In this document: piece after piece, positions 7,823-18,500 of the stretch | Layout: each line of letters begins with the position of its first letter | How positions within the stretch are numbered: the stretch's first letter is position 1 | Assembly (NCBI RefSeq): GCF_900549175.1 | Contig: NZ_URNN01000035.1 | Location: forward strand, 1 to 24,431 | DNA length: 24,431 nucleotides | Direction: 5' to 3' | From: an uncultured Prevotella sp. | Lineage (GTDB): Bacteria; Bacteroidota; Bacteroidia; Bacteroidales; Bacteroidaceae | Translations under genes and position numbers: made by a program | The notes under the pieces: generated by a model | The model's database searches: none | What the model was told of the DNA's origin: nothing | What the model saw: the letters and a program-made list of their open reading frames with translations, nothing else

Positions 7823-8971
7823 TCAGTTGAAATAGTTCTTGAACCGTTCGAATATGGAGCGCTTTGTCGAAGAGTCGCCCTTGAAGTTGTCGCTGTCGCG
7901 GAACTTCATGAGAGTTTCCTTCTCGTCGCGGCTCAGTGTCTTCGGCACATATACGCTGATGTTCACCACCAGGTCACCTGTGCCGCGGCCGTATCCCTGA
8001 ACCGCAGGCAATCCCTTACCACGCAGACGCAGTGTCTTGCCGGGTTGGGTGCCGCTCTCGATTTTCGCTTTCAGCTTTGTTCCTTCGATAGTGGGTATTT
8101 CCACTTCGCCGCCAAGGGCTGCCGTGGGGAAGTCGAGCAGCAGATTGTATATAATGTCATTGCCATCGCGGACAAAAGTTTCGTTTTCCTCTTCGGAAAT
8201 GAATACCTGTATGTCACCGTTGATGCCGTTACGCTGTCCGGCATTACCTTTGCCGGGTACGTTCACTATCATTCCTTCGGCAACACCGGCGGGAATCTTT
8301 ATCTCCACCAGTTCTTCGCCTTTTTCTATTCCCGTACCGCCGCAAACGTGGCATTTGTTCTTTATCACTGTACCTTCTCCGCCACAGGTGGGGCAAACGC
8401 CCTGAGTCTGCATCATGCCGAAGATGCTCTGTGTGGTGTGTGTTACTACACCCGAGCCGTGACATGTGGGGCAGGTTTCCGTGCCGCTGCCTGCTTCAGC
8501 GCCACTGCCGTGACAGTGGGAGCAGGTTATGTCCTTGCGCACCTTGAACTTCTTGGTAACACCGTTGGCAATTTCGTTTAACGACAGCTTTACCTTCAGA
8601 CGGAGATCGCTGCCGCGGTGTTGCTGCTGACGGCGGTAACCGCCACCACTGGCACGTCCGCCGAAGATGTCACCGAACATGGAGAATATGTCATCCATGT
8701 CCATACCGCCACCGAAACCGCCGAAACCACCGAATCCTCCGGCACCGGCAGGCCCGTTGAATCCGAACTGGTCGTATTGCTGGCGTTTCTGTGCGTCATG
8801 CAACACATCGTAAGCCTCGGCGGCCTCCTTGAATTTCTCTTCAGCCTCTTTATTGCCGGGGTTACGGTCGGGGTGATATTTGATGGCGATTTTCCGGTAC
8901 GCCTTCTTTATCTCGTCTTCTGAAGCGTTTTTGTCTACGCCCAGCACTTCATAGTAGTCTCTCTTTGCCAT
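7823..8971 (-). CDS. dnaJ: Chaperone protein DnaJ (Hsp40)
   Basis: Co-chaperone that delivers unfolded protein to DnaK and stimulates its ATPase. 382 aa, full type-I architecture. The J domain (~1-70) has HPD at ~33-35 (KYHPDRNPGN). A Gly/Phe-rich linker (~73-105, GFGGFGGFGGG and MFGDIFGG) follows. The zinc domain has four CxxCxGxG repeats (CSHCHGSG, CPTCHGSG, CPTCGGEG, CHVCGGTG), and the C-terminal substrate-binding region includes GDLVVNISVYVPK. The start ATG is four bases after the grpE stop, so the two are translationally close and share an operon. dnaK is not adjacent. A long hairpin follows the gene. Confidence 0.98.
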   Translation of the reverse strand: MAKRDYYEVLGVDKNASEDEIKKAYRKIAIKYHPDRNPGNKEAEEKFKEAAEAYDVLHDAQKRQQYDQFGFNGPAGAGGFGGFGGFGGGMDMDDIFSMFGDIFGGRASGGGYRRQQQHRGSDLRLKVKLSLNEIANGVTKKFKVRKDITCSHCHGSGAEAGSGTETCPTCHGSGVVTHTTQSIFGMMQTQGVCPTCGGEGTVIKNKCHVCGGTGIEKGEELVEIKIPAGVAEGMIVNVPGKGNAGQRNGINGDIQVFISEEENETFVRDGNDIIYNLLLDFPTAALGGEVEIPTIEGTKLKAKIESGTQPGKTLRLRGKGLPAVQGYGRGTGDLVVNISVYVPKTLSRDEKETLMKFRDSDNFKGDSSTKRSIFERFKNYFN

Positions 8972-8975
8972 TTTG

Positions 8976-9569
8976 CTATTGTCCTACTGCCACTTTGGCG
9001 TGACGTATTACTTTATCGTTCAGCTTATATCCTGTCTGTACACAGTCGAGCACTTTGCCTTTCTTGTCATCGCCCATACCCGGCACCATGGCTATTGCCT
9101 CATGCACGTCGGTGTCGAAGTCGGCATCGGCAGTCTCTATTATGCTCACTCCCAGCCCTTCGAGTGTCTTTTGGAGTTTTGCGAATATCAGTTCGATACC
9201 TTCACGCAGCACCTGCGGGTCATCGGTCTTTTTGCCGTTGGTGATGGCGCGCTCCATGTCATCAAGTACGGGCAGTATTGCGGTGATGGCTTTCTCACCT
9301 CCGTTGAGTATAAGTTCTGTCTTTTCTTTGAGTGTACGTTTGCGGTAGTTGTCAAATTCAGCCACAGTGCGCAGATATTTGTCTTTCAACTCTTCTATCT
9401 GCTCGTTGGCAACGGTCAGCGGGTCTTTCTCTTCTTCCTGCTCTTTATCCGTGCTTTCTTCCGCTGTATTTTCTGTATCCTCCGTTTCTGTATTCTCTGC
9501 GGCGTTTTCTGCCACGGGCTTCTCTTTTTCGAGTGTTTCCTCGTCAGTGATGTTTATCTTTTCTTCCAT
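8976..9569 (-). CDS. grpE: Nucleotide exchange factor GrpE
   Basis: Exchanges ADP for ATP on DnaK. 197 aa from the ATG at 9567-9569 (MEEKINITDEETLEKEK). The frame runs up to 9623, but the added MARFLLYFIQKTINNGTT is hydrophobic and unlike GrpE, so the inner start is chosen. The N-terminal ~75 residues are very acidic and disordered-looking (runs of Glu/Thr). A long coiled-coil helix follows (VANEQIEELKDKYLRTVAEFDNYRKRT, seen at ~75-105), with the family segment AEFDNYRKRT. The beta-wing domain ends HEAIAMVPGMGDDKKGKVLDCVQTGYKLNDKVIRHAKVAVGQ, which contains the conserved GY.L.D.V.R.A.V pattern. dnaJ starts four bases downstream. A TAATTTAG promoter-like box lies 54 nt upstream. Confidence 0.96.
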   Translation of the reverse strand: MEEKINITDEETLEKEKPVAENAAENTETEDTENTAEESTDKEQEEEKDPLTVANEQIEELKDKYLRTVAEFDNYRKRTLKEKTELILNGGEKAITAILPVLDDMERAITNGKKTDDPQVLREGIELIFAKLQKTLEGLGVSIIETADADFDTDVHEAIAMVPGMGDDKKGKVLDCVQTGYKLNDKVIRHAKVAVGQ

Positions 9570-9622
9570 TGTTGTTCCGTTGTTTATGGTTTTCTGAATA
9601 AAGTATAGCAAAAAACGTGCCA

Positions 9623-9630
9623 CTAAATTA
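9623..9630 (-). promoter_or_regulatory. Candidate -7 box for grpE-dnaJ
   Basis: TAATTTAG on the minus strand, identical to the box proposed for the lipoprotein galM, ~54 nt before the grpE start and directly downstream of the hairpin at 9637-9730. I see no convincing -33 box, because the hairpin occupies that position. Confidence 0.35.
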
Positions 9631-9636
9631 ACTAAG

Positions 9637-9730
9637 AGTTCAGAGTGATGAGTGAAGAGGTATGATTACTCTATGTGCTGGGTCCTGAAAGTAATCATAC
9701 CTCATCACTCATACCTCATCACTCTGAACT
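9637..9730 (-). terminator. Long inverted repeat between the ABC-F gene and grpE
   Basis: Left arm 9637-9670 and right arm 9690-9730 pair over their outer 16 bases (AGTTCAGAGTGATGAG) and inner 14 bases, with a 19-nt loop. The right arm carries a 14-bp tandem duplication (CATACCTCATCACT twice) that the left arm has only once. It starts ~10 bp after the ABC-F stop codon, so it probably ends that transcript, although no T-run follows. Most of the 116-bp spacer is this element. Confidence 0.65.
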
Positions 9731-9739
9731 AAGACTAAA

Positions 9740-11356
<1,617 letters not shown>

Positions 11357-11390
11357 CCTTTTATACCTTATATATAATTATTTGCGGCTG

Positions 11391-11398
11391 CAAAGTTA
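11391..11398 (-). promoter_or_regulatory. Candidate -7 box for the ABC-F gene
   Basis: TAACTTTG on the minus strand is an exact match to TAnnTTTG, ~34 nt before the start codon. A weak TTCG lies 20 nt upstream. The spacer to the neighbouring helicase fragment is only 135 bp. Confidence 0.55.
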
Positions 11399-11491
11399 CT
11401 CAAAATCATTGTAATAAACGAATAAAATCGTGATAATGAATCTTTTCGTGCTCTTTGTAAGTGTAAGTGCCCCGAATTGAATACAATCAAA

Positions 11492-11911
11492 TTATTGTGT
11501 CTTCCCTTTCAGCTTCTTCATGCGCCTTATCGCATCGAAGGCATCGGGATATAGCCTTACGGCCTTCTCATAGTTGCGGATGGCGGCTTCCGGCATGTGT
11601 TCCCGTTCACATTCCTTGCCAAGCAGAGTGTATTCGGCTGCCAGTTCTTTCAGAAAGGCATCTTTGCCGCGCAGCTCATCAACAAGCTGTTTCTTCTCGG
11701 CTTTCAACTTGTTTATTATTCCCAACTTGCGGCGTATCAGGCGTTTGGCCGCGGGCTTCTCTATGTCGTAGCGGCTGTGTATGGCTTTGAAGAAACTGTC
11801 AATGAAGGCATCGAAGTCCTGACGTTCGAAAGCGGCGATGGCATCGCGGTATTGGCGGTCGGCCTTGTCTTCGGTCAGTGCCCGGTCGAAGATGGTGCGG
11901 TTGTTGTATTG
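11492..11911 (-). pseudogene. Out-of-frame C-terminal segment of the PIF1-like helicase
   Basis: About 139 codons in a different frame from the helicase above, beginning at Q (11909-11911) with QYNNRTIFDRALTEDKADRQ and ending ...RRMKKLKGKTQ-stop. The segment reads as real protein: AFIDSFFKAIHSRYDIEKP, then KRLIRRKLGIINKLKAEKKQ, then a TPR-like tail AAIRNYEKAVRLYPDAFDAI. I recall this type of tail following the helicase core in longer Bacteroidales homologues. Helicase residues VVNFA join it as VVNFA-QYNNRTIF if one base is restored near 11911-11913. No start codon or spacer separates the two parts, so this is the detached 3' end of one gene rather than a separate gene. Sequencing error, real mutation and programmed frameshifting are all possible. 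Confidence 0.8.
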
Positions 11912-13212
11912 GCGAAATTCACCACTTCGGTCTTGACGAAGATATCTGACGGACGGATGATGTTTCTCAGACTGATGCCCTCGAGCGATGTGCAGCGGCT
12001 CAGAGCCACGTAAGTCTGGCCTCCGGCGAAAGCGCCTCCGGTGAAATCGATGTTTACCCGGCGGAATGTCAGTCCCTGACTCTTGTGCACTGTGATGGCC
12101 CATGCCAACTGTATGGGAAACTGAATGTACACACCGAGCTGCTCCTCTTCCACTTTCTGTTCTATTTCGTTGAAGGTGTAACGCGTGTTCTCCCATAGTG
12201 CACGTTCCACGTCGTACTCGTTGCCGTCTTCCGTCACCACGCTTATCAGTCCTTCCTGTTCGTCAATACCGCTTATCACCCCGAGGGTACCGTTCACCCA
12301 CCGCTTGTCCTTGTCGTTCTTTATGAATATCACCTGCGCGCCGGGTTTCACTTGCAGTTCGGTGGGTGTGGGGAGGGACGAGGCCGGAAATTCACCCTTT
12401 ATTTCTCCAGTGAATGTTATGGAACTGCCCGGCAGGCCGTTCAACCCCTTCTCGTTGATGTATTCCACGGTGCTGCGGTGTGATGCGAGGGTTATGATTA
12501 GGTCGTTGTCGTGTCCCGTCAGAGTGGCGCCGAGACGTGAGTTGAGTGCGTTCAGATCGGCCTGTGTGGCTGAATTGTCGCGTATGCGGTCGAGTATTCC
12601 TATGAATTTGCCGTCGTTCTGTCGGTACACCTTGCGCAGTTCAATGCATACGGGCTGTGTCTCGCGGAACACCCTTGCCGCGAAGAAATAGGCTGATGCG
12701 TAGAACGGTTGGAGCAGGCGGCGGTCATCTTCCTTAACAACCGGTTCAAGCTGGAATATGTCGCCCACAAGCAGCATCTGCTTTCCGCCGAACGGTTCGC
12801 GCATGTTGCGGCAGTATATGCGCAGCACCTTGTCGATAAAATCGATGATATCGGCCCTCACCATGCTGATTTCGTCGATTATTATAAGTTCGATCTCGCG
12901 CAGCAGCTTGCAGTGGTCGCCGCCGTATTTCAAGGTCTTGCGGATATTGCGTGCGTTGTATTTGCTGTCGGTGGGCAGCAGGGGGTGGAAAGGCAGTCGG
13001 AAGAAACTGTGCAGCGTGCTTCCGCCAGCATTGATGGCGGCAATGCCGGTGGGAGCCAGCACCACATGTTTCTTCTTGGTGTTGGCCGCAACATATCGTA
13101 GGAAAGTAGATTTTCCCGTGCCTGCTTTTCCCGTGAGGAAAAGCGAGCGGCGGGTATGGTTGATTATCTGCAGTGCGTCCTGCCATTCCTTGTTGTTCAA
13201 ATCAAGTTCCAT
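11875..13212 (-). CDS. PIF1-like / AAA superfamily-1 helicase, C-terminus lost by frameshift
   Basis: ATP-dependent DNA helicase of the PIF1/RecD group. 445 aa as read. Motifs in order: Walker A LTGKAGTGKST (~26-36), motif Ia APTGIAAINAGGSTLHSFF (~53-71), Walker B IIIDEISMVRADI (~110-122), motif III LLVGDIFQLEPV (~147-158), RKVYRQND, the C-terminal WAITVHKSQGLTF, and the arginine-finger motif TYVALSRC. All are intact, so the catalytic core should be complete. The last ~10 residues (NTTTAPSSTGH) look like out-of-frame translation. The natural continuation lies in another frame at 11492-11911. A good consensus promoter (TTTG-N20-TATTTTTG) lies ~56 nt upstream. Substrate (G4, R-loop or other) cannot be inferred. 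Confidence 0.9.
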   Translation of the reverse strand: MELDLNNKEWQDALQIINHTRRSLFLTGKAGTGKSTFLRYVAANTKKKHVVLAPTGIAAINAGGSTLHSFFRLPFHPLLPTDSKYNARNIRKTLKYGGDHCKLLREIELIIIDEISMVRADIIDFIDKVLRIYCRNMREPFGGKQMLLVGDIFQLEPVVKEDDRRLLQPFYASAYFFAARVFRETQPVCIELRKVYRQNDGKFIGILDRIRDNSATQADLNALNSRLGATLTGHDNDLIITLASHRSTVEYINEKGLNGLPGSSITFTGEIKGEFPASSLPTPTELQVKPGAQVIFIKNDKDKRWVNGTLGVISGIDEQEGLISVVTEDGNEYDVERALWENTRYTFNEIEQKVEEEQLGVYIQFPIQLAWAITVHKSQGLTFRRVNIDFTGGAFAGGQTYVALSRCTSLEGISLRNIIRPSDIFVKTEVVNFANTTTAPSSTGH

Positions 13213-13267
13213 CAGTTCCTTTTCGTCTTGTTTGCGGTGGATGATTTAATGTGTATCCGGTTTAATG

Positions 13268-13299
13268 CAAAAATAATGCTTTTATTCCAATCCCGCAAA
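13268..13299 (-). promoter_or_regulatory. Consensus Bacteroidetes promoter of the helicase gene
   Basis: The minus strand has TTTG (13296-13299), exactly 20 nt, then TATTTTTG (13268-13275). This fits TTTG-N19-21-TAnnTTTG at every fixed position and is the best promoter match I found in the window. The start codon is 55 nt downstream of the -7 box. Confidence 0.75.
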
Positions 13300-13337
13300 T
13301 TTTTACGAAGGGAGTTTAGTTTAATGGAGGTAAGAAA

Positions 13338-13455
13338 TTAGGGAGTTAAGGAGTTAAAGGGAGTTAAGGAGTTAAGCCGATAGCTTTATGAGCAAAAACT
13401 ATTGCCGGGACATTTGGCTTAACTCCTTAACTCCCTTTAACTCCTTAACTCCTAA
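13338..13455. repeat. Dispersed hairpin element, copy A (GAGTTAAG-repeat arms)
   Basis: Two 40-bp arms (13338-13378 and 13416-13455) are perfect reverse complements except for one extra G, with a 37-nt loop. Each arm is itself made of repeated GGAGTTAA units. The loop, reverse complemented, closely matches the loop of the element at 24085-24186, so the two are copies of one family. It fills most of the spacer between the GH43 gene (ends 13469) and the helicase promoter, so it may also end the GH43 transcript. Confidence 0.9.
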
Positions 13456-13468
13456 AAATCTCCTTAAT

Positions 13469-15517
13469 TTAGTTGATAAGGAAAATCTTCTCCTTACCGT
13501 TGTAAGAGCACTTCACTGTGGCGCGTCCTTCAACGATGGGGCTCACCACTGTCTTCACCGACGGGTCGGATGCCGTTACCGTAATCTTTGAACCGCCCGT
13601 AAGCGGGGCATACACCTGATAGCGGATGGCGTCAGTCAGTCCGTTGGCGTTGCTTGTGCGGATAGGTGTTGCCGGGATGTTCAGCTTCTTTCCGTCGGCC
13701 ATGATGGTGACAGTGGGCACAACCGGACGTTTGAACGGTGTGCCGTTCTTGGAGAATCCTATGCCGTGCAGGTCGAACAGTCCCACGGGACGTACAGGCA
13801 TGTCGGCACGTTGGCGGGCGTTTCCGGCTGCCGGCTGCGGCTGTTTCACCTCCGGACCCTCTGCCACGAGATAGATGGCGTGCTTGCCTTTCAGCCCCTC
13901 GACTTCGGGAACGGCCACGCTGCATACTGTGCGCTCCTTGCCTGCATTGGCCGGAACGTCGATAACGGCAATCTCGCGTCCGTTCCATGTGCTGTTGGCG
14001 TATGGACCGTCGAGCATCACGTGAATCTTGAATGCACCGTTGCCGCCGGGTGTCAGGTCGAGTGAGAGAGTTGTGCCGTCACCCTTTTCCGTACCGGCAA
14101 AAGCCTTCACACCCTTCGTGTCCTTATCCAGTCCGCCGAAACCGAAATACTTGAATCCTACGATTCCGCGGTTCTTTATTCCTGCCAGGTCCATTCCGTC
14201 GTTCCATACATCGTGGTTGTCCTGCATCCAGTCGTTGCCGGTCATGTAGCATGCCAGTCCGGCAGAGTAATAGCTGTATGGCGGAAGTCCGAATATTTGG
14301 AAGCCCTCGCTGGTTACTTCCGCGCCGGTATATACCGTGCCGTCCGAGGCCGAGGCTTTCCATTCGTTGTTTTTTGTGTACGGGTCGTATGCCGTGATGC
14401 GCACCATGCCGCCGTCGGCCACTTTCTTCTTGTCCCATGTAATCTTTACCGGAGCCACCATTGCCTGACGGGCGTTGCCGAAACCGCGCGGCGGGCGGTG
14501 GTAGAACACATACCACTGACCGTTGATTTCCTGCAGTGAGCCGTGGGTGTTGTGGGCACCATTGGTGGTGGTGAGATGCGTTCCGTCTTCATTGGGCACC
14601 ACACCGCGGGAGTCTACCAGTACACCGCCGGAGCGCCACGGACCCAGCGGAGAGTCGCCGAAGGCATAGCGCAGGGCTGAGTTGGTGGAGCCCAGTCCGT
14701 AGTCAGGGCCGCTGTACCCCGAGAACACCATTACATACTTGTTTCCTACCTGACGGATGGACGAAGCCTCGAAGAAGTTGAAGTCGCCGGGGTTCTGGTC
14801 CTTGTACAGTGCCGGATAGGTGGTGCCTTTCGGGTCGCGTATTTCGCCGTAGCGTTCGCTGGCGGGAATGAAGTAGTCGTGCACCTCCGTGCCCGGACGC
14901 ACGGCGTACATGTTGTCCGGGTCAAGCTCGTAGGCCGTGCTGTGACGGAAGCCGTAGAATACGTACGCGCGGAAACCGCGGTCGTAATCCTTGTCGCGCT
15001 TGTCGGTGATGTTCTCGATGAACACCGACGGGTCGAAGTCAATGAGCGAGCCGGGAAGACACTGGCGTCCGTCGGGCGTTAGGTTGACAGGCGTGAAAGG
15101 TCCGTCGGGGCGGTCGCTTTTGCATACCATGGCCACACGGCGCCATCCGCGAGAGTGGGGATAGAGGTAATATGTCTTCTTTCCGGTCTTGCGGTCTTTC
15201 ACCTCCACGAGGTCGGGGGCAAACATGGTGTCCCATTGTCCGTCTACAAACCATGTGAAGATGGGACCTTCGTCGCGCCATTGGCTGAGGTCTTCAACCG
15301 GTGCCGACCACATGCGTATGTCGTTGCCGCAATAGGCCGAATAGGTTACGTCGTGCGAGCCTATGATGTAGGCGCGGTACTTGCCCGGCATGTCCGGGTC
15401 TTCAAACACGCGCGGTTCGCCGTCGGGCAGGTGCTCCCACAGTGGCAGGTAAGGGTTTTGGGCATTGCCGGCAACAGCCGACAACAAGGCCCAGAGCATC
15501 AAAAAGATTTTCTTCAT
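13469..15517 (-). CDS. Secreted GH43-family glycoside hydrolase with CBM6-like module
   Basis: Exported five-bladed beta-propeller glycosidase. 682 aa. A signal peptide (MKKIFLMLWALLSAVAGNAQ) is followed by NPYLPLWEHLPDGEPRVFED. Probable GH43 catalytic residues: base Asp in the N-terminal EDPD (~40), pKa-modulating Asp in FDPSVFIEN (~162), acid Glu in NFFEASSIRQV (~250); MFAPDLVEV (~98-106) is the usual blade-2 motif. After the catalytic domain (~21-370) a CBM6-like beta-sandwich (~440-590) contains GFKYFGFGG, and a C-terminal Ig-like tail follows. GH43 members release arabinose, xylose, galactose or galactofuranose. The subfamily and substrate cannot be set by eye. It starts 40 bp after the GH98 gene, so the pair is likely co-transcribed and shares a substrate. 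Confidence 0.88.
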   Translation of the reverse strand: MKKIFLMLWALLSAVAGNAQNPYLPLWEHLPDGEPRVFEDPDMPGKYRAYIIGSHDVTYSAYCGNDIRMWSAPVEDLSQWRDEGPIFTWFVDGQWDTMFAPDLVEVKDRKTGKKTYYLYPHSRGWRRVAMVCKSDRPDGPFTPVNLTPDGRQCLPGSLIDFDPSVFIENITDKRDKDYDRGFRAYVFYGFRHSTAYELDPDNMYAVRPGTEVHDYFIPASERYGEIRDPKGTTYPALYKDQNPGDFNFFEASSIRQVGNKYVMVFSGYSGPDYGLGSTNSALRYAFGDSPLGPWRSGGVLVDSRGVVPNEDGTHLTTTNGAHNTHGSLQEINGQWYVFYHRPPRGFGNARQAMVAPVKITWDKKKVADGGMVRITAYDPYTKNNEWKASASDGTVYTGAEVTSEGFQIFGLPPYSYYSAGLACYMTGNDWMQDNHDVWNDGMDLAGIKNRGIVGFKYFGFGGLDKDTKGVKAFAGTEKGDGTTLSLDLTPGGNGAFKIHVMLDGPYANSTWNGREIAVIDVPANAGKERTVCSVAVPEVEGLKGKHAIYLVAEGPEVKQPQPAAGNARQRADMPVRPVGLFDLHGIGFSKNGTPFKRPVVPTVTIMADGKKLNIPATPIRTSNANGLTDAIRYQVYAPLTGGSKITVTASDPSVKTVVSPIVEGRATVKCSYNGKEKIFLIN

Positions 15518-15557
15518 TGTTCTTGTCGTTATTTTATAAGTTCTTTATTGTACGTTG

Positions 15558-18500
15558 TCATCGGCATATCACCTTCTTTGTCTTTCCTCCGCGGAGCTGC
15601 AAGATGTTAAGTCCCTTTTGCATTTCGTGGCGTTTCACGCCGTCAATGCCGTATATTCCGATAATGTCTTCTCCGTTTCCGGCGACAATGCTGCCGATGC
15701 CGGCAATGGCGCAGTCCGACAACTTGCACTCCAGAAGCAGGAACTCGCTGAATCCGGATTCGGCGTTGGTGAAGCTGATGATGTAGTTGCCGGCTTTCGT
15801 GATGTTCACGTCAAGTTCGTGGCACACGGCGGAGCTGACGTCAGACGAACTGCTGCCGTTGGCGTTGGGAGCAGCACTGCGGGTCGGCGAAGAAACCACG
15901 GCTTTGCCCGTCTCGTCAAGCACGGCCACTTTGTAGTTCGGCTCACCCTTCCATGCCGCAACGGCATACTTCAGCTTGTATGCTCCCGGCGCGAGCGTGA
16001 GGCGGTAACCGTCCAGACGTCCGTATTCGGCGTTCTTCTCGCGCCAGTACAGTGCCTTGCCCTGATATCCGTTGAATCCGGCGAAGGTGCGTGCTCCCTG
16101 TCCGTAAGTGTTGGGATATTCGTGCACATCGTCACCGCCCTGTACCGCGCGCCAGCCTTCGGGCATGGCTCCAGACCCCACTTTGGTGAAGTCGAGCTTG
16201 TATACCAGTGCCGCTTCGGCGAATAACGGGCGCAGTGTCACGTTGTCGTCGGGCATTATGAAAGTAAGGTCATCGCCTATTGTCACGTTGCCGTGTATTA
16301 CCTCCCAACCGACGAGTGCATATCCTTCTTCCGGTTCGGCTGTAAGCGACACGGTGGTACCCTCGGCGGCAGTGCCTGTGTCGGCTGTAACGCGGCCGTG
16401 GTCAACGTCGCGTATCGTCACAAGATATTCTTCAGTCTCCGTCCCTTCGGGTGCATAAACAATCTGGTCTATCATCATGTCGGCCCCGTCGGTGTTTGTC
16501 AGTGTGAGACTGTTGGTGCCGGCAGTGGCAGTGGCGGTGAATGTCACTTTGCGCCATTGGTTGGTTTCTGTCTTGTCGCACTGCAGCGTATATTCCTTCC
16601 CGCCCATTACGGCTTTCATCCGGCCGGCTTTCGACGGCGAACTGTACCTTACCGTAACGTCGTAAGTGCCGGCTTTCAGTTTGTCGGTTGTGTGGCGGAG
16701 GCTGCCGGCACGGTTGGTTCCCGTCTCAATGAAGCCGTTGCCGCTGAATCCTCTCACATCGGGACGGTTGTAATAGGGCAGCACCACACAGTCCTTTACC
16801 GATTTGTAGTCCATGTCCTCCGCTTCTATTATCAGCTCTCCGGCATAGTCGCCGGGTTGCAGGGGAAGACCGGCCGTCAGTGCTTCGGCGGGCAGTGTGT
16901 CCGTACTGCGCCCTGTGGCAGTCCCCGCACACTCGATGCTGATGTCCACAGGACCGTTGTGTTTCACTTCCAGTGTGTACGTGCCGGTGGCTTCGTCCCA
17001 TTTTTCTGTACCGCGTGCAGTGGCCGTGCCGCGTCTTTTCATCGTATATGAAGGCCGTGCCGACGCTCCTTTTATGGTGAGTATGTCTGAAACGTTGGTA
17101 GACACGTCGCTGCGGTAGTTGTTCAGATAGCAGTCCAGTCGGCCGGCATACTCGCGTATGATGCCGCTCGACAGCAGGCCGAATGTCAGCTGCAGGCTGT
17201 CGCATGTGTTGTATTCCATGGCCAGAGCAGCCGAAGCCGTGGTCTTGCTGTTGAGGTAAGTATAGGGAGTGTAGGCTACAAGCTGGTTCTTGTGGCGGGA
17301 GACAAAAAGGTCGCCGGTGCTCATTTCCGGATACATACTGTTGTATTCGGCCACCTTCCGGCTTTCGTCCGGCCACCGCTTGGTGCGTTCCGACTTCTTC
17401 ACAACCGTGGGAATGGTCTTTGCCAGATCGTCATAAAGCTCGATGGCCACGGGAATGGTTCCGTACCGCCCGGTCTTCTTCAGATACCAGAAGTTGTTCA
17501 TCCATTGCCCGTCGTCCTTGTTGAAGGGGTCATCCTGCTTGTATAGCCCGTCGTAGAGAGAGCCCCACGAGGCGTATTTGTCTTCGTCGCTGCCGCTGTT
17601 CACGTCGTTGACAACGACAATCTTGGTACGTCCGACAACTTCCTCGCGCGTGGGAATGTACATCATGCCGTCTATAATCTTGCGGAACATGTCTATCCAT
17701 GCGTTGTCGAAGCCGGGAAAACGACCCCAGTTGCGGCGGGTATACCCGTCGACGGTCGAGTTGCTGAGGTTCTTGAAGTCTTCCGTCCAAATCAGTTCCG
17801 GACCGTCCCACACGGCTCCGCCGTTGACGCAGGTCTGTTCCATAACGGTGCCTATGCCTGCTGCGGTGGGATATTTGCGGCCGTGGTTCTCGCCGAGGAT
17901 GGCTTCGAGCGCACCGTTCCATCCGCAGTTGTCGTAGCGTACGCCGTAGTTTTTGGCCAGTCCGGATATGAACGGAGAGAAGGTTACGCTCTCGTTGTTG
18001 TAGAAACATGACGATGTGGTGTATTTGTAAAGCCACAAGATGGCTTCGGGGTAGTCTCTGCACGCCTGAAGCAAGTCGCTGTTGCGCTTCATCATGCCCA
18101 CGGGGTTGAGCCCGTGCGACCATATGTTGCCGCAGAAGCTGATGGTAAGGAATCCGCCGTAACGGTGCGACATGGGTATCAGCTTCGAGAAAAGTCTGAG
18201 CCTGTCGATCTGTGAGCTGGAGCTTTTGTCGCCGGGCTCGTCAAATCCCCAGAACTGTTCGGCGAAGTTCCATCCCAGAAAGTTGGGGTAGCGCTTGAAG
18301 AAATACTCGAATGTCTCCAGGTCGTCATCCTTTATGTGGGTGTGGCCGCCACTGGCCGGCTGGCAGGTGAACCACATCTTGTTTGCCTGACACACCGTGG
18401 CCCACGACTTGAACGTGCGCACACCGTTCTGCGGACGCATATACACGTCCTTGTCTTTGTCGTAGCTGCACGAGAGTGACAGGTTGAGGCATACGTACGG

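Noticed and set aside
7688..8581. 297-codon plus-strand open frame
   Set aside because: Antisense to dnaJ, whose minus-strand product has every family motif; the plus-strand protein is Cys/Phe-rich and unrecognisable.
11912..12196. Start region (MGEHALHLQRN...) of the open frame that contains the helicase C-terminal segment
   Set aside because: Upstream of the frameshift this frame is a shadow of the intact helicase motifs; only the part from 11911 downwards reads as real protein.
13338..13455. Possible CRISPR array because of repeated GGAGTTAA units
   Set aside because: Units are adjacent with no unique spacers and are arranged as two complementary arms of a hairpin, and no cas gene is near.
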